A stretch of DNA of 37,345 nucleotides, taken from the NCBI GenBank assembly GCA_902761655.1, contig CACWLD010000011.1, forward strand, positions 35,600 to 72,944. The letters are read 5' to 3'. The notes under the pieces are model-generated. The model ran no database searches. It was not told the DNA's origin and saw nothing but the letters and a program-made list of their open reading frames with translations. Origin of the DNA: an uncultured Bacteroidia bacterium. GTDB taxonomy: Bacteria > Bacteroidota > Bacteroidia > Bacteroidales > UBA932. Shown here piece after piece: positions 15,430 through 22,963 of this stretch; position 1 is the stretch's first letter; every line of letters starts with the position of its first letter. Position numbers and translations under genes: made by a program.

Positions 15430-17088
15430 ATGAAAAGATTCTTCTATATCATTCTTGCAATGGCATTGGCCTTCTCCTCTTGTGAGAAGCAGCCCGTAAA
15501 CCAGGATCCCGGCAACGGCAACAATACTACTCCAAGTGGTCCCACCACACCTCAGGAGCCGGAGAAAAACTGGACATACTATTATGTCAACAACTTCGCC
15601 TACGACCTAATGGACACATACTATCTCTGGAAGAAAGAGATCAAGGCCCAGATGATGGCCTGGACTGACCAGGAAGAACCCATAAGCAAGGTTAAATCTA
15701 TCCGCTATAAAGACAACTCAGGTAACGACATAGACAAATGGACCCAGGTGACGGACGATTATAAGTCGTTTATGGGGGACGTGACCGGTGTCACCACCAC
15801 CTATGGCTACGATTTCTATGATTTCGCACAGGACAAAGAGAACACCAACAGGGTTCTTGCCACCGTACGTTATGTCTATCCCAACAGTCCTGCTTCAGAG
15901 GCCGGCCTCAAGCGCGGAGATGTCATTGTCAAAGTCAACGGAAAGGATATTCCTATCATTTGGCAGGGAACCTCAGGCTCCCTTGACGTAGATTTCATCT
16001 ATGACCAGATGGTGTACAGCAGCAATTGCACCCTGACACTCAAGGACGGCAGCAAAGTCTCTATGACCGCAAGGGAAATGGTTGAGAATCCTGTCATTAT
16101 GTACAGGATACTGGACAATGGAGAGAAAAAGATAGGTTATCTCCATTACACCTCCTTCACCGCAGAATCCTGCGCTCCACTCATAGAGGCCTGCCAGTAT
16201 TTCAAGTCAGAGGGCATCAAGGAACTGGTCCTTGACCTCAGGTACAACGGAGGCGGTGCCGTGGTTGCAGAAGAGGTACTCATCTCAATGCTTGCACCAA
16301 GGGCCAATGTAGAGGCTGGAGAAATCTTTGAGAAAGAAATCTACAATGCGGACTATGGCAAATACCTGGCCGAGGAGGCCGAGAAACAAGGATTGGAAGC
16401 CGGTGTTTCAAGGCTCTCCTTCCAGCACGACTTCAGGTTCGACGGCAAGGACTACCATTTCAATACTGAAGATGCAAACATCGGCCTGGAGAAGATTTAC
16501 TGTATTGTAACCGGAGACAGCGCTTCCGCCTCAGAAGCCCTCATCTGCTGCCTCAAGCCCTTTATGCCTGTTGTATTGGTAGGAAGACAGACCTACGGCA
16601 AATACTGCGGAGGCTATATCATTGGTTCAGACGATTACTTCCAGGACATCATTGATTATTATACGAAGTATCCCAGCAATGACAGTGCAGAAGCCATTGA
16701 ATTTGGAAATAACGGCCTCAAGTATGCCAAGAACTGGGGTCTTTACGTAATGTTCTCCCGCTATGCGGACAAGGACGGCGTCACCCTTTGTATGCCTGAT
16801 GGAATCAAGCCTGACTATTCCGCAATGGACAACCCTCAGGACGGCTTCCAGCTTGGCGACCCCAACGAGACAATGCTCAAGAGCGTTCTCAAGCGCGCAG
16901 GATTCACCGTTGCCGAGTCTTCAGGTACTCAGCAGCAGGCTCCGGCAAGGTATGATACCGGTGTAGAGATCAAGTTCCAGCGTCGTGAAAAACCTGGTAT
17001 GGTAAGGGAACTTACTTCACTTCCAGGACATCGCCGTGATCCGCAGATACCACTGCTTTCCAATGATCGGTATACCCGGGCTGAGTAA
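15430..17088 (+). CDS. S41-family (C-terminal-processing-type) peptidase lipoprotein
   Basis: A 552-residue lipoprotein with lipobox FSSC (Cys18) and a Gly/Asn/Pro/Thr-rich linker to about residue 45. A PDZ-like region follows around 145-190 (NSPASEAGLKRGDVIVKVNGKDI). The S41 catalytic domain comes next. The probable nucleophile is Ser364 in TGDSASASEAL and the general base Lys391 in GRQTYGKYCGG, in the Ser/Lys arrangement of Tsp/CtpA. It is likely anchored in the outer membrane or periplasm and may degrade or trim secreted proteins. The last 26 codons run antisense into the C69 peptidase gene (77-bp tail-to-tail overlap). The stretch after QRREKPGMVRE looks unlike a family tail, so the native stop may have been lost. 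Confidence 0.88.
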   Translation: MKRFFYIILAMALAFSSCEKQPVNQDPGNGNNTTPSGPTTPQEPEKNWTYYYVNNFAYDLMDTYYLWKKEIKAQMMAWTDQEEPISKVKSIRYKDNSGNDIDKWTQVTDDYKSFMGDVTGVTTTYGYDFYDFAQDKENTNRVLATVRYVYPNSPASEAGLKRGDVIVKVNGKDIPIIWQGTSGSLDVDFIYDQMVYSSNCTLTLKDGSKVSMTAREMVENPVIMYRILDNGEKKIGYLHYTSFTAESCAPLIEACQYFKSEGIKELVLDLRYNGGGAVVAEEVLISMLAPRANVEAGEIFEKEIYNADYGKYLAEEAEKQGLEAGVSRLSFQHDFRFDGKDYHFNTEDANIGLEKIYCIVTGDSASASEALICCLKPFMPVVLVGRQTYGKYCGGYIIGSDDYFQDIIDYYTKYPSNDSAEAIEFGNNGLKYAKNWGLYVMFSRYADKDGVTLCMPDGIKPDYSAMDNPQDGFQLGDPNETMLKSVLKRAGFTVAESSGTQQQAPARYDTGVEIKFQRREKPGMVRELTSLPGHRRDPQIPLLSNDRYTRAE

Positions 17089-18718
17089 GTCCCGCAGGAA
17101 TACCCTCTGAATACTGTGAATGCCTGAAACTCCCGTCGGAGTTTTGGGCTTTTACATTTCCGTCTATGAACTTGACCAGCAGGGTCTCCTCCAGGTCTAC
17201 CCAGTCCTGGAACTGCTGCTGGGCGGTGGCTATGCTGTATTCAGTGATTATCCTGTTAGCCGATGCCTTGTCTCCCTTGTTCAGGTAGTCCAGGGCAACC
17301 AGGTCGTTCTTCTGGACTTCCCCGAACATCTGGGCGTTCTCAAATGCGTCTATCCTCTCGCGCACGTATGCGGCCATATGGTTGTACATCTTGTAGCAGG
17401 CGTTGGCCACGCGGTTGCACATCCAGAAAGCGGATGTAGGAGAGTAGTGGAGCATATCTCCGTTGCCCACGCGGAAGCACTCAGGAATGTCGGAGGAAGC
17501 GGTATAAATAGGTGTCACATAGGAAGTTGCGGCATCGTCACAGCCAAACCATATGATTCCGCCAATCTCGTCGGGGAGATATCCGCGGGCCTGGCCAACA
17601 AACCAGAATCCGGTCTGCTGGGTGGCAATTGCCCTCTCGTTCACATAGGTCTTGCCGCCAGACTCGAACTCCATTGGCCTCCAGCGGTAAGGCAGGGCGT
17701 TTCCGCCTGCGCCAATGTCAGTGGTCATATCCATAGGAGTGCCCTCATAATGGTCACGCATCACATCGGCCACGTCCTTGACGGTAATTTTGCGGGAAGG
17801 CTTCACAAAGAGAGGCATTTCGCCCTTGAGGTCATATCCCATCGCATAGTTGAGCCACTCGCTTGCGGGGCGGGAAACCTCCTTGCCGGACTCGTCCATA
17901 TAGGTAAAGACGCCGTCGCACAGGATGTTGAAGGCAGACCAGGCGCGGGCGTCGCAGCCGCGCACGGTGCCAAAGTCAAGCGGGCAGTAAGCGTCGCGGA
18001 ATGAGAATTCCTCATCCTTGCCGCTGAAATATCCCTTCTTGCGGGCAAAGGTGATCACGTCCGGGGCGTAGAGGCAGTTCTCCGGATCGTTCAGGGGGAA
18101 CCTTGTGATGCGGGACTGGTTTGCGTGGGCGCAGATGTATCCGTCAGGGACGCGTCTTGCCACCCAGACAATGCCCTTCTCCTCCGGGCCCTTGCCAATC
18201 AGGTCCATAACCCAGGCCTCCGTGCCGTCGGCAATGGAGAAACTCTCCCCTTCTGAAGGATAGCCATACTCGTTTGCAAGGCTGACAATGATGTCAATTG
18301 CCTGGCGCGCGGTCCTTGCCCTCTGGAGGGTTACGTAGATAAGGGAACCGTAATCCATAACTCCCGCGGGATCAGCGAGTTCCTCGCGTCCGCCGTAGGT
18401 GGTTTCGCCAATCACAAGCTGGTGCTCGTTCATATTGCCCACGGTCTGATATGTATGCGCTATTTGCGGAATGCTTCCCAGCGGCTTGTAGGTGTCCCAC
18501 TCGCGTATGAACAGCGGGGTGCCCGCAGGCCAGTCAGCCGCCCTGTGATAATACAGTTCGCCAAAGAGCAGATGGGAATCCGCCGCATAGGATACCATAC
18601 AGGATCCGTCGGCGCTGGCGCCCTTGGAGATGATTATGTTGGTGCAGGCATCGGACTTTGGTGTAAAGATTGCTGTAAGCATTATAGCAAACACACAGAT
18701 TGCAGTTTTCCTTATCAT
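17012..18718 (-). CDS. C69-family dipeptidase, secreted (PepD-like)
   Basis: A 568-residue peptidase U34/C69. The signal peptide ends just before Cys25 (KSDA/CTNIIISKGAS). That cysteine becomes the N-terminal nucleophile after cleavage, as in the N-terminal-nucleophile hydrolases. Further family features are the GETTYGGR segment, the NEYGYPSEGESFSIAD stretch and the acidic TTDIGAGGNALPYRWRP region. Such enzymes remove dipeptides in the periplasm or outside, consistent with an amino-acid-fermenting gut Bacteroidales. It has a -7 box at 18765-18772. Its 3' end overlaps that of the convergent S41 gene, and no terminator is seen between them. Confidence 0.93.
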   Translation of the reverse strand: MIRKTAICVFAIMLTAIFTPKSDACTNIIISKGASADGSCMVSYAADSHLLFGELYYHRAADWPAGTPLFIREWDTYKPLGSIPQIAHTYQTVGNMNEHQLVIGETTYGGREELADPAGVMDYGSLIYVTLQRARTARQAIDIIVSLANEYGYPSEGESFSIADGTEAWVMDLIGKGPEEKGIVWVARRVPDGYICAHANQSRITRFPLNDPENCLYAPDVITFARKKGYFSGKDEEFSFRDAYCPLDFGTVRGCDARAWSAFNILCDGVFTYMDESGKEVSRPASEWLNYAMGYDLKGEMPLFVKPSRKITVKDVADVMRDHYEGTPMDMTTDIGAGGNALPYRWRPMEFESGGKTYVNERAIATQQTGFWFVGQARGYLPDEIGGIIWFGCDDAATSYVTPIYTASSDIPECFRVGNGDMLHYSPTSAFWMCNRVANACYKMYNHMAAYVRERIDAFENAQMFGEVQKNDLVALDYLNKGDKASANRIITEYSIATAQQQFQDWVDLEETLLVKFIDGNVKAQNSDGSFRHSQYSEGIPAGLTQPGYTDHWKAVVSADHGDVLEVK

Positions 18719-18764
18719 TTTCGTTTTATCGTTTAAATGTTTAATTTTGTGTCCTGTTTCCGGA

Positions 18765-18772
18765 CAAAGATA
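18765..18772 (-). promoter_or_regulatory. -7 box for the C69 dipeptidase gene
   Basis: TATCTTTG on the minus strand, 46 bp before the start at 18718. The 68-bp divergent gap also has to hold the promoter for 18787, where a TTTTG (around 18745) about 20 nt before TAATTTTTT is the best but weak candidate. Confidence 0.55.
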
Positions 18773-18786
18773 ATTTTTTCCAGAAT

Positions 18787-19212
18787 ATGAAACTGAAATT
18801 GACCCTTATTTTCGTCCTTTGCGCATTGCTCGGCCCCTGCTGCCTCAAGGCAAGTGCCCAGGCTACTACACCTGAAGAGCAACTTAAAGAAATACAGAAG
18901 GGCATTGACGAGTCCGTAGAAAAGATGGCAGACAACTACAAGCTTGAAGACTGGCAGATATTCTACGTAGATTCAATTATGACCCACGACTTCCTTGCAA
19001 TGAACGAAGAGCTTCAGCAGCTTCAGAAAACAAAGGCCACCAACACGGAACTCTACCAGCAGATCCAGGACAAGTGGATGGACCAGATGTACGAGGCCTT
19101 CCACAAGGTCCTTGACGAAAAGCAATGGGCCCGCTACCTTAAGAACGGTGGGGAAAGGGAAAAGAAGAACCGGGAAAAGAGAGCGGCAAAAAGAGAAAAA
19201 AGTCAACAATAA
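18787..19212 (+). CDS. Small exported helical protein upstream of pheS
   Basis: A 141-residue protein with a signal peptide (about residues 1-25, ending ASAQ). The rest is a highly charged helical region (KLEDWQIFYVDSIMTHDFLAMNEELQQLQ and LDEKQWARYLKNGG) and ends in a Lys/Arg/Glu-rich tail. I recognise similar small Bacteroidales exported proteins of unknown function; the DEKQWARYLK piece recalls helical periplasmic sensors such as Spy/CpxP, but the similarity is too slight to claim. It is transcribed with pheS, which starts 6 bp after its stop. Confidence 0.7.
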   Translation: MKLKLTLIFVLCALLGPCCLKASAQATTPEEQLKEIQKGIDESVEKMADNYKLEDWQIFYVDSIMTHDFLAMNEELQQLQKTKATNTELYQQIQDKWMDQMYEAFHKVLDEKQWARYLKNGGEREKKNREKRAAKREKSQQ

Positions 19213-19218
19213 ATCAAG

Positions 19219-20256
19219 ATGACAAGAGAAGAAATAGACCGCCTGCGCGCGCAGATTATCGAGCTTAAGTGCAAGACGGCCAAGGAAGTAGAAGAAGCGC
19301 GTATACGCTTCTTGGGCAAAAAGGGAGAGCTCACCCGCCTGTTCGATGAGTTCAGGCTTGTGGACAAAGAGCAGAAAAAGGAATTCGGAAAGGTTCTCAA
19401 CGAGCTCAAGCAGGCTGCAACCGCCAAGATTGAGGAACTCAAGGAGATGGCCCAGGACGCAGCCGCGTCCCTGGCACCCAAGCAGGACCTTACAATGCCG
19501 GGAGACCCTTACGAACTGGGTTCCCGCCATCCGGTTTCAATAGTAAGGCAGGAAATCGTGGACATCTTCCGCAAATTTGGCTACGATGTGGCCGAAGGCC
19601 CTGAGATCGAGGACGACTACCACGTATTCGAGGCCCTCAACTTCCCTCCAAACCACCCTGCCCGCGATATGCAGGATACTTTCTTCATTTCTTCCGGACA
19701 TCTCAATCCGCTGCTGCTCCGCACGCACACATCCAGCGTGCAGGTGCGCGCAATGGAAAAGATGGACCTCCCCATCAGGGTCATCTGCCCCGGAAGGGTA
19801 TTCCGCAACGAGGCCATCAGCGCCCGCGCGCACTGCATCTTCCACCAGGTGGAAGGCCTCTACATTGACGAGGGAGTCACCTTCGCGGACCTCAAGCAGT
19901 CCATACTGCTCTTCGCCCGCGAAATGTTCGGCCCGGAGACTGAAATCCGTATGCGTCCTTCATACTTCCCCTTCACCGAGCCTTCGGCCGAAGTTGACGT
20001 AAGCTGCAACATCTGTCACGGCAAGGGCTGCAACATCTGCAAGGGAACAGGATGGCTGGAGATTATGGGCTGCGGTATGGTAGACCCCAACGTGCTTGAG
20101 GCATCGGGCATAGATTCCAAGAAATACAGCGGCTTCGCCTTTGGTATGGGACTGGAAAGAATTGCGATGCTCAAGTGGAGGGTAAACGACCTCAGACACT
20201 ACTTTGAGAACGATATGCGCTTCCTCCAGGAGTTCGATACTGCAATAGAAGTGTAA
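19219..20256 (+). CDS. pheS: Phenylalanyl-tRNA synthetase alpha subunit
   Basis: PheS is the catalytic subunit of the alpha2-beta2 class II synthetase that charges tRNA-Phe. The 345-residue length is normal. The N-terminal coiled coil (about 1-85) is followed by the catalytic core. Class II motifs are visible: motif 1 around HPVSIVRQEIVDIFRKFGY, motif 2 around PIRVICPGRVFRNEAISARAHCIFHQVEG, and motif 3 in SGFAFGMGLERIAMLKW. A cysteine-rich insertion (CNICHGKGCNICKGTGWLEI) resembles a zinc site and occurs in related PheS proteins. pheT is not adjacent here. A tRNA-Gly promoter begins right after the stop. Confidence 0.97.
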   Translation: MTREEIDRLRAQIIELKCKTAKEVEEARIRFLGKKGELTRLFDEFRLVDKEQKKEFGKVLNELKQAATAKIEELKEMAQDAAASLAPKQDLTMPGDPYELGSRHPVSIVRQEIVDIFRKFGYDVAEGPEIEDDYHVFEALNFPPNHPARDMQDTFFISSGHLNPLLLRTHTSSVQVRAMEKMDLPIRVICPGRVFRNEAISARAHCIFHQVEGLYIDEGVTFADLKQSILLFAREMFGPETEIRMRPSYFPFTEPSAEVDVSCNICHGKGCNICKGTGWLEIMGCGMVDPNVLEASGIDSKKYSGFAFGMGLERIAMLKWRVNDLRHYFENDMRFLQEFDTAIEV

Positions 20257-20261
20257 AAAAA

Positions 20262-20292
20262 TTTGGGATTACAGATTTTTGGTGTATATTTG
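20262..20292 (+). promoter_or_regulatory. Promoter of tRNA-Gly
   Basis: TTTG (20262-20265), a 19-nt spacer and TATATTTG (20285-20292) form a full Bacteroidota promoter, 11 bp before the mature tRNA. Confidence 0.85.
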
Positions 20293-20303
20293 CAATCCCG
20301 AAC

Positions 20304-20379
20304 GCGGAAATAGCTCAGTTGGTAGAGCGCAACCTTGCCAAGGTTGAGGTCGCGGGTCCGAATCCCGTTTTCCGCTCCA
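20304..20379 (+). tRNA. tRNA-Gly (anticodon GCC)
   Basis: A complete cloverleaf: acceptor GCGGAAA/TTTCCGC, D-arm GCTC..GAGC, anticodon arm AACCTTGCCAAGGTT with GCC, T-stem GCGGG/CCCGT with loop TCCGAAT, and discriminator T at 20376. CCA is encoded at 20377-20379. It has its own promoter and terminator. Position 55 of the T-loop is C, not T. Confidence 0.96.
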
Positions 20380-20383
20380 AGAA

Positions 20384-20416
20384 GTGCGACGGTAGTTTTA
20401 CCGTCGCACATTTTTT
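20384..20416 (+). terminator. Terminator after tRNA-Gly
   Basis: GTGCGACGGTA (20384-20394) pairs perfectly with TACCGTCGCAC (20399-20409) over loop GTTT, and a T-run follows. Confidence 0.9.
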
Positions 20417-20417
20417 A

Positions 20418-20425
20418 TATATTTG
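20418..20425 (+). promoter_or_regulatory. -7 box for the small lipoprotein gene
   Basis: TATATTTG overlaps the end of the terminator T-tract and lies 20 bp before the ATG at 20446. GTTT stands where the -33 TTTG would be. Confidence 0.6.
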
Positions 20426-20445
20426 CATAGAAACATTTAGCAATT

Positions 20446-20907
20446 ATGAACTGGAAAAGATTCTTCAGCCTTGGTATTGTCCTGCTGAGCCTCATTGCAT
20501 TCGTATCCTGCCAAAAGGATCCCGTAGAGAGTCCCAACCTGCTTCTGGGAACCTGGGAAAGGGATTATACCCAATTCAAGGGCCCCAACGGAGAAGTCTA
20601 CGAACACAGATGGGACAACAACGTGGTAGTTACTTTCAAGGAGAATTCCGCTACAATGGTGTATGACAATTCGTCCACCATTATTTTCGGCTACTATTAC
20701 GAAAACGGAGTCCTGCACTATAACAATGTCTATGCAGACCTGTCCTATGACGGAGAATCAGCAACCGTGCTTAATCTGAGCAATTCAGAAATGAGGCTGC
20801 TTTTCAGGGGTGAAACCACTCCCTGGGAAGAGACGATCAATGCCGGCAAGCCGGACGAAAAGAAAATGATGGTTGTAAGCGAAATTGACGTTTACAAACG
20901 CAAGTAA
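20446..20907 (+). CDS. Small lipocalin-like lipoprotein
   Basis: A 153-residue lipoprotein with lipobox FVSC (Cys22). After a short linker the sequence LLLGTWERDYTQF..GEVYEHRWDNNVVVTFKENSATMVY shows alternating beta strands starting with GTW. This is the usual opening of the lipocalin-like domain found in many Bacteroidales surface lipoproteins. The ligand and role are unknown. It has its own -7 box and stands alone, convergent with the SDR at 20917 with only 9 bp between stops. Confidence 0.72.
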   Translation: MNWKRFFSLGIVLLSLIAFVSCQKDPVESPNLLLGTWERDYTQFKGPNGEVYEHRWDNNVVVTFKENSATMVYDNSSTIIFGYYYENGVLHYNNVYADLSYDGESATVLNLSNSEMRLLFRGETTPWEETINAGKPDEKKMMVVSEIDVYKRK

Positions 20908-20916
20908 ACCTGCGGA

Positions 20917-21711
20917 TTACAGCTTGTAATAACTGCCCAGTATCTTTGAGAACAAAGGTGCTGGGAGTATTTTTTTAAGCAGGACGGACAGGCGCTGCAC
21001 CAGAGTGGAAACCACATAGTTGTACCTGGGGTTCTTCTTGGCCACAATATTTACAATTTTGGCGGCCAGATAATCCGGTTTGAGGCCGGTGGTCTCGTCT
21101 TTCTCAATGCTGGCAAGGGATTCCGCGTAGGTCTTGTACACTTCATACGCCTCCGGATCCGCCACGCTCTTGCGCTGCGCCGTAAACGCGGTGGCAAAGT
21201 CCCCCGGCTCAATTACCGTAACCTTTATTCCCAGAGCCTTGGTTTCCAGGCGAAGGGCTTCGCAATATCCCTCTATGGCGAACTTGCTTGCGGAATACAT
21301 CCCCTGGAAAGGCAGGCCCATAAGGCCTCCGATGGAACTGAAGGCAATGATCTTGCCTCCTCCCTGCTTGCGCATTACCGGAAGGACATAGTGTACGCAG
21401 CGCACCAGGCCCATAAAATTCACGTCCATCTGGCGCTGGGCATCCTGGACCGAAGTGTACTCCAGCGGTCCGCCTATACCCATTCCGGCGTTGTTGATGA
21501 AAACGTCAATGCGGCCCTGGGCCTCGACAACCTGATCCACGGCAGCCTTCACCTGAGCCTCATCCTGGACGTCAGCCTTTATGTAGGTGACACCGGGGAT
21601 GAATTCCTTGGCGTTGCGGTGGGTACCATAAACGGTATGGCCCGCTGCACAGAGCTGTCGGGCCATAGCTTCTCCAAATCCGGAGGTGATTCCGGTAATG
21701 AGGATTATCAT
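20917..21711 (-). CDS. Short-chain dehydrogenase, candidate 3-ketosphinganine reductase
   Basis: A 264-residue classical SDR with TGITSGFG (6-13), NNAGMG and the catalytic FSSIGG..MYSASK set. The gene starts 4 bp after the stop of serine palmitoyltransferase, so both are made from one transcript. Serine palmitoyltransferase yields 3-ketosphinganine, and the next step in sphingolipid synthesis is NADPH-dependent reduction of that ketone, a reaction done by SDRs in eukaryotes (KDSR) and proposed for bacteria. The assignment rests on operon context and fold, not on a specific motif. A general ketone or aldehyde reductase is the alternative. Confidence 0.85.
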   Translation of the reverse strand: MIILITGITSGFGEAMARQLCAAGHTVYGTHRNAKEFIPGVTYIKADVQDEAQVKAAVDQVVEAQGRIDVFINNAGMGIGGPLEYTSVQDAQRQMDVNFMGLVRCVHYVLPVMRKQGGGKIIAFSSIGGLMGLPFQGMYSASKFAIEGYCEALRLETKALGIKVTVIEPGDFATAFTAQRKSVADPEAYEVYKTYAESLASIEKDETTGLKPDYLAAKIVNIVAKKNPRYNYVVSTLVQRLSVLLKKILPAPLFSKILGSYYKL

Positions 21712-21715
21712 ATTG

Positions 21716-22906
21716 TTACTTTATTACTCCTACTTGTCTGAATACCTTTTCAAGCCTGTCAACTGCAATGTCCACCTGCTCCTTGGTATGGGTTGCCATA
21801 AGGGCGAAACGGATGAGCACGGAATCCTGAGGTACCGCAGGGGCGATCACCGGAGTGATGAATACGCCTTCGTCAAGGGCGAGCTTCACAATCTGGAGAG
21901 CCTTGGTGGTATCCCTTACAAACAGGGGGATGATAGGAGACTGAGTGTGTCCGGTATCGAATCCGCGGGCCTTGAACTGCTCCTGGGCGTAATGGGTGAC
22001 GTCCCAGAGGTTATCTATGCGCTCAGGTTCGGTGAGCATTATGTCAATTGCCTTGCTTACGGCGGCTACGTTTGCCGGAGGCATACTTGCACTGAAGATA
22101 AGCGCGCGGGCGTTATGCTTCAGGTAGTTCATAATGTTATGGTTGGCGGCGATGAATCCTCCCAAAGAGCCGAATGACTTGGAGAACGTTCCCATAATGA
22201 TGTCAACCTTGTCCGTGAGGCCAAAGTGGTTCGCGGTTCCGCGGCCGTGGTCTCCAAGGACACCAAGTGAATGGGCGTCGTCCACCATAATATAAGCATC
22301 GTACTTCTCGCACAGCTGGACAATCTCAGGCAGAGGAGCTATGTCTCCCTCCATAGAATAAACGCCGTCAACTACAATGAGCTTTGGAGCGTTTCTTGGG
22401 CAGACGCGGAGTTTCTTCTCCAGTCCGCGCATATCGTTGTGGGGGAATTTGAGTACCTTGGAGAATCCCAGGCGGCTTCCGTCAATGATGGAAGCGTGGT
22501 CCAGGGAGTCCAAAAGCACGAATCCGTCCCTGAATGCAAGGGCAGAGATGGCTCCAAGATTGGACTGCATTCCGGTACTGAAGGTTACGGCCTCTTCCTT
22601 GCCTACAAGCTTTGCAAGCTTCTCTTCAAGTTCAAGGTGGATGTCCAGGGTTCCGTTAAGGAAACGGGATCCTGAGCAACTTGTTCCGTATTTCTGTATG
22701 GCTGCTATGGCTGCCTCCTTGAGGCGCGGGTCGTCTGAGAGTCCCAGGTAAGAATTGGATCCGAACATAAGCACATCCCTTCCCTGCATCTTGACAACGG
22801 GATCCTGTCCGGACTCGATGGGACGATAGTATGGATAAATGCCCTGGGCTTTGACTTCATCTGCGCGGGTATATTTTGCGCAAACGTCATCGATGATTTT
22901 TTTCAT
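21716..22906 (-). CDS. spt: Serine palmitoyltransferase (alpha-oxoamine synthase)
   Basis: A 396-residue PLP enzyme that would condense serine with an acyl-CoA to give 3-ketosphinganine, the entry to bacterial sphingolipids. Family features are SNSYLGLSDDPR, the GTSCSGSRFLNGT loop, VDGVYSMEGDIAPLP, DDAHSLGVLGDHGRG and the PLP lysine Lys243 in GTFSKSFGSLGG. The close relatives Kbl, BioF and HemA share the fold. The N-terminal extension KYTRADEVKAQGIYPYYRPIESGQDPVV and Bacteroidales origin favour Spt. An SDR follows 4 bp downstream. A -7 box lies at 22949-22956. Sphingolipids are normal membrane lipids in Bacteroidales and act on the host immune system. Confidence 0.88.
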   Translation of the reverse strand: MKKIIDDVCAKYTRADEVKAQGIYPYYRPIESGQDPVVKMQGRDVLMFGSNSYLGLSDDPRLKEAAIAAIQKYGTSCSGSRFLNGTLDIHLELEEKLAKLVGKEEAVTFSTGMQSNLGAISALAFRDGFVLLDSLDHASIIDGSRLGFSKVLKFPHNDMRGLEKKLRVCPRNAPKLIVVDGVYSMEGDIAPLPEIVQLCEKYDAYIMVDDAHSLGVLGDHGRGTANHFGLTDKVDIIMGTFSKSFGSLGGFIAANHNIMNYLKHNARALIFSASMPPANVAAVSKAIDIMLTEPERIDNLWDVTHYAQEQFKARGFDTGHTQSPIIPLFVRDTTKALQIVKLALDEGVFITPVIAPAVPQDSVLIRFALMATHTKEQVDIAVDRLEKVFRQVGVIK

Positions 22907-22948
22907 AAAGGTTCGGTTTTAGAGTCCCTTTGGGGCTATAATAACGAA

Positions 22949-22956
22949 CAAAGATA
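22949..22956 (-). promoter_or_regulatory. -7 box for the spt operon
   Basis: TATCTTTG on the minus strand, 42 bp before the spt start and only 7 bp after the dnaE stop. No separate dnaE terminator is visible, so read-through from dnaE is also possible. Confidence 0.6.
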
Positions 22957-22963
22957 AGAAAAA

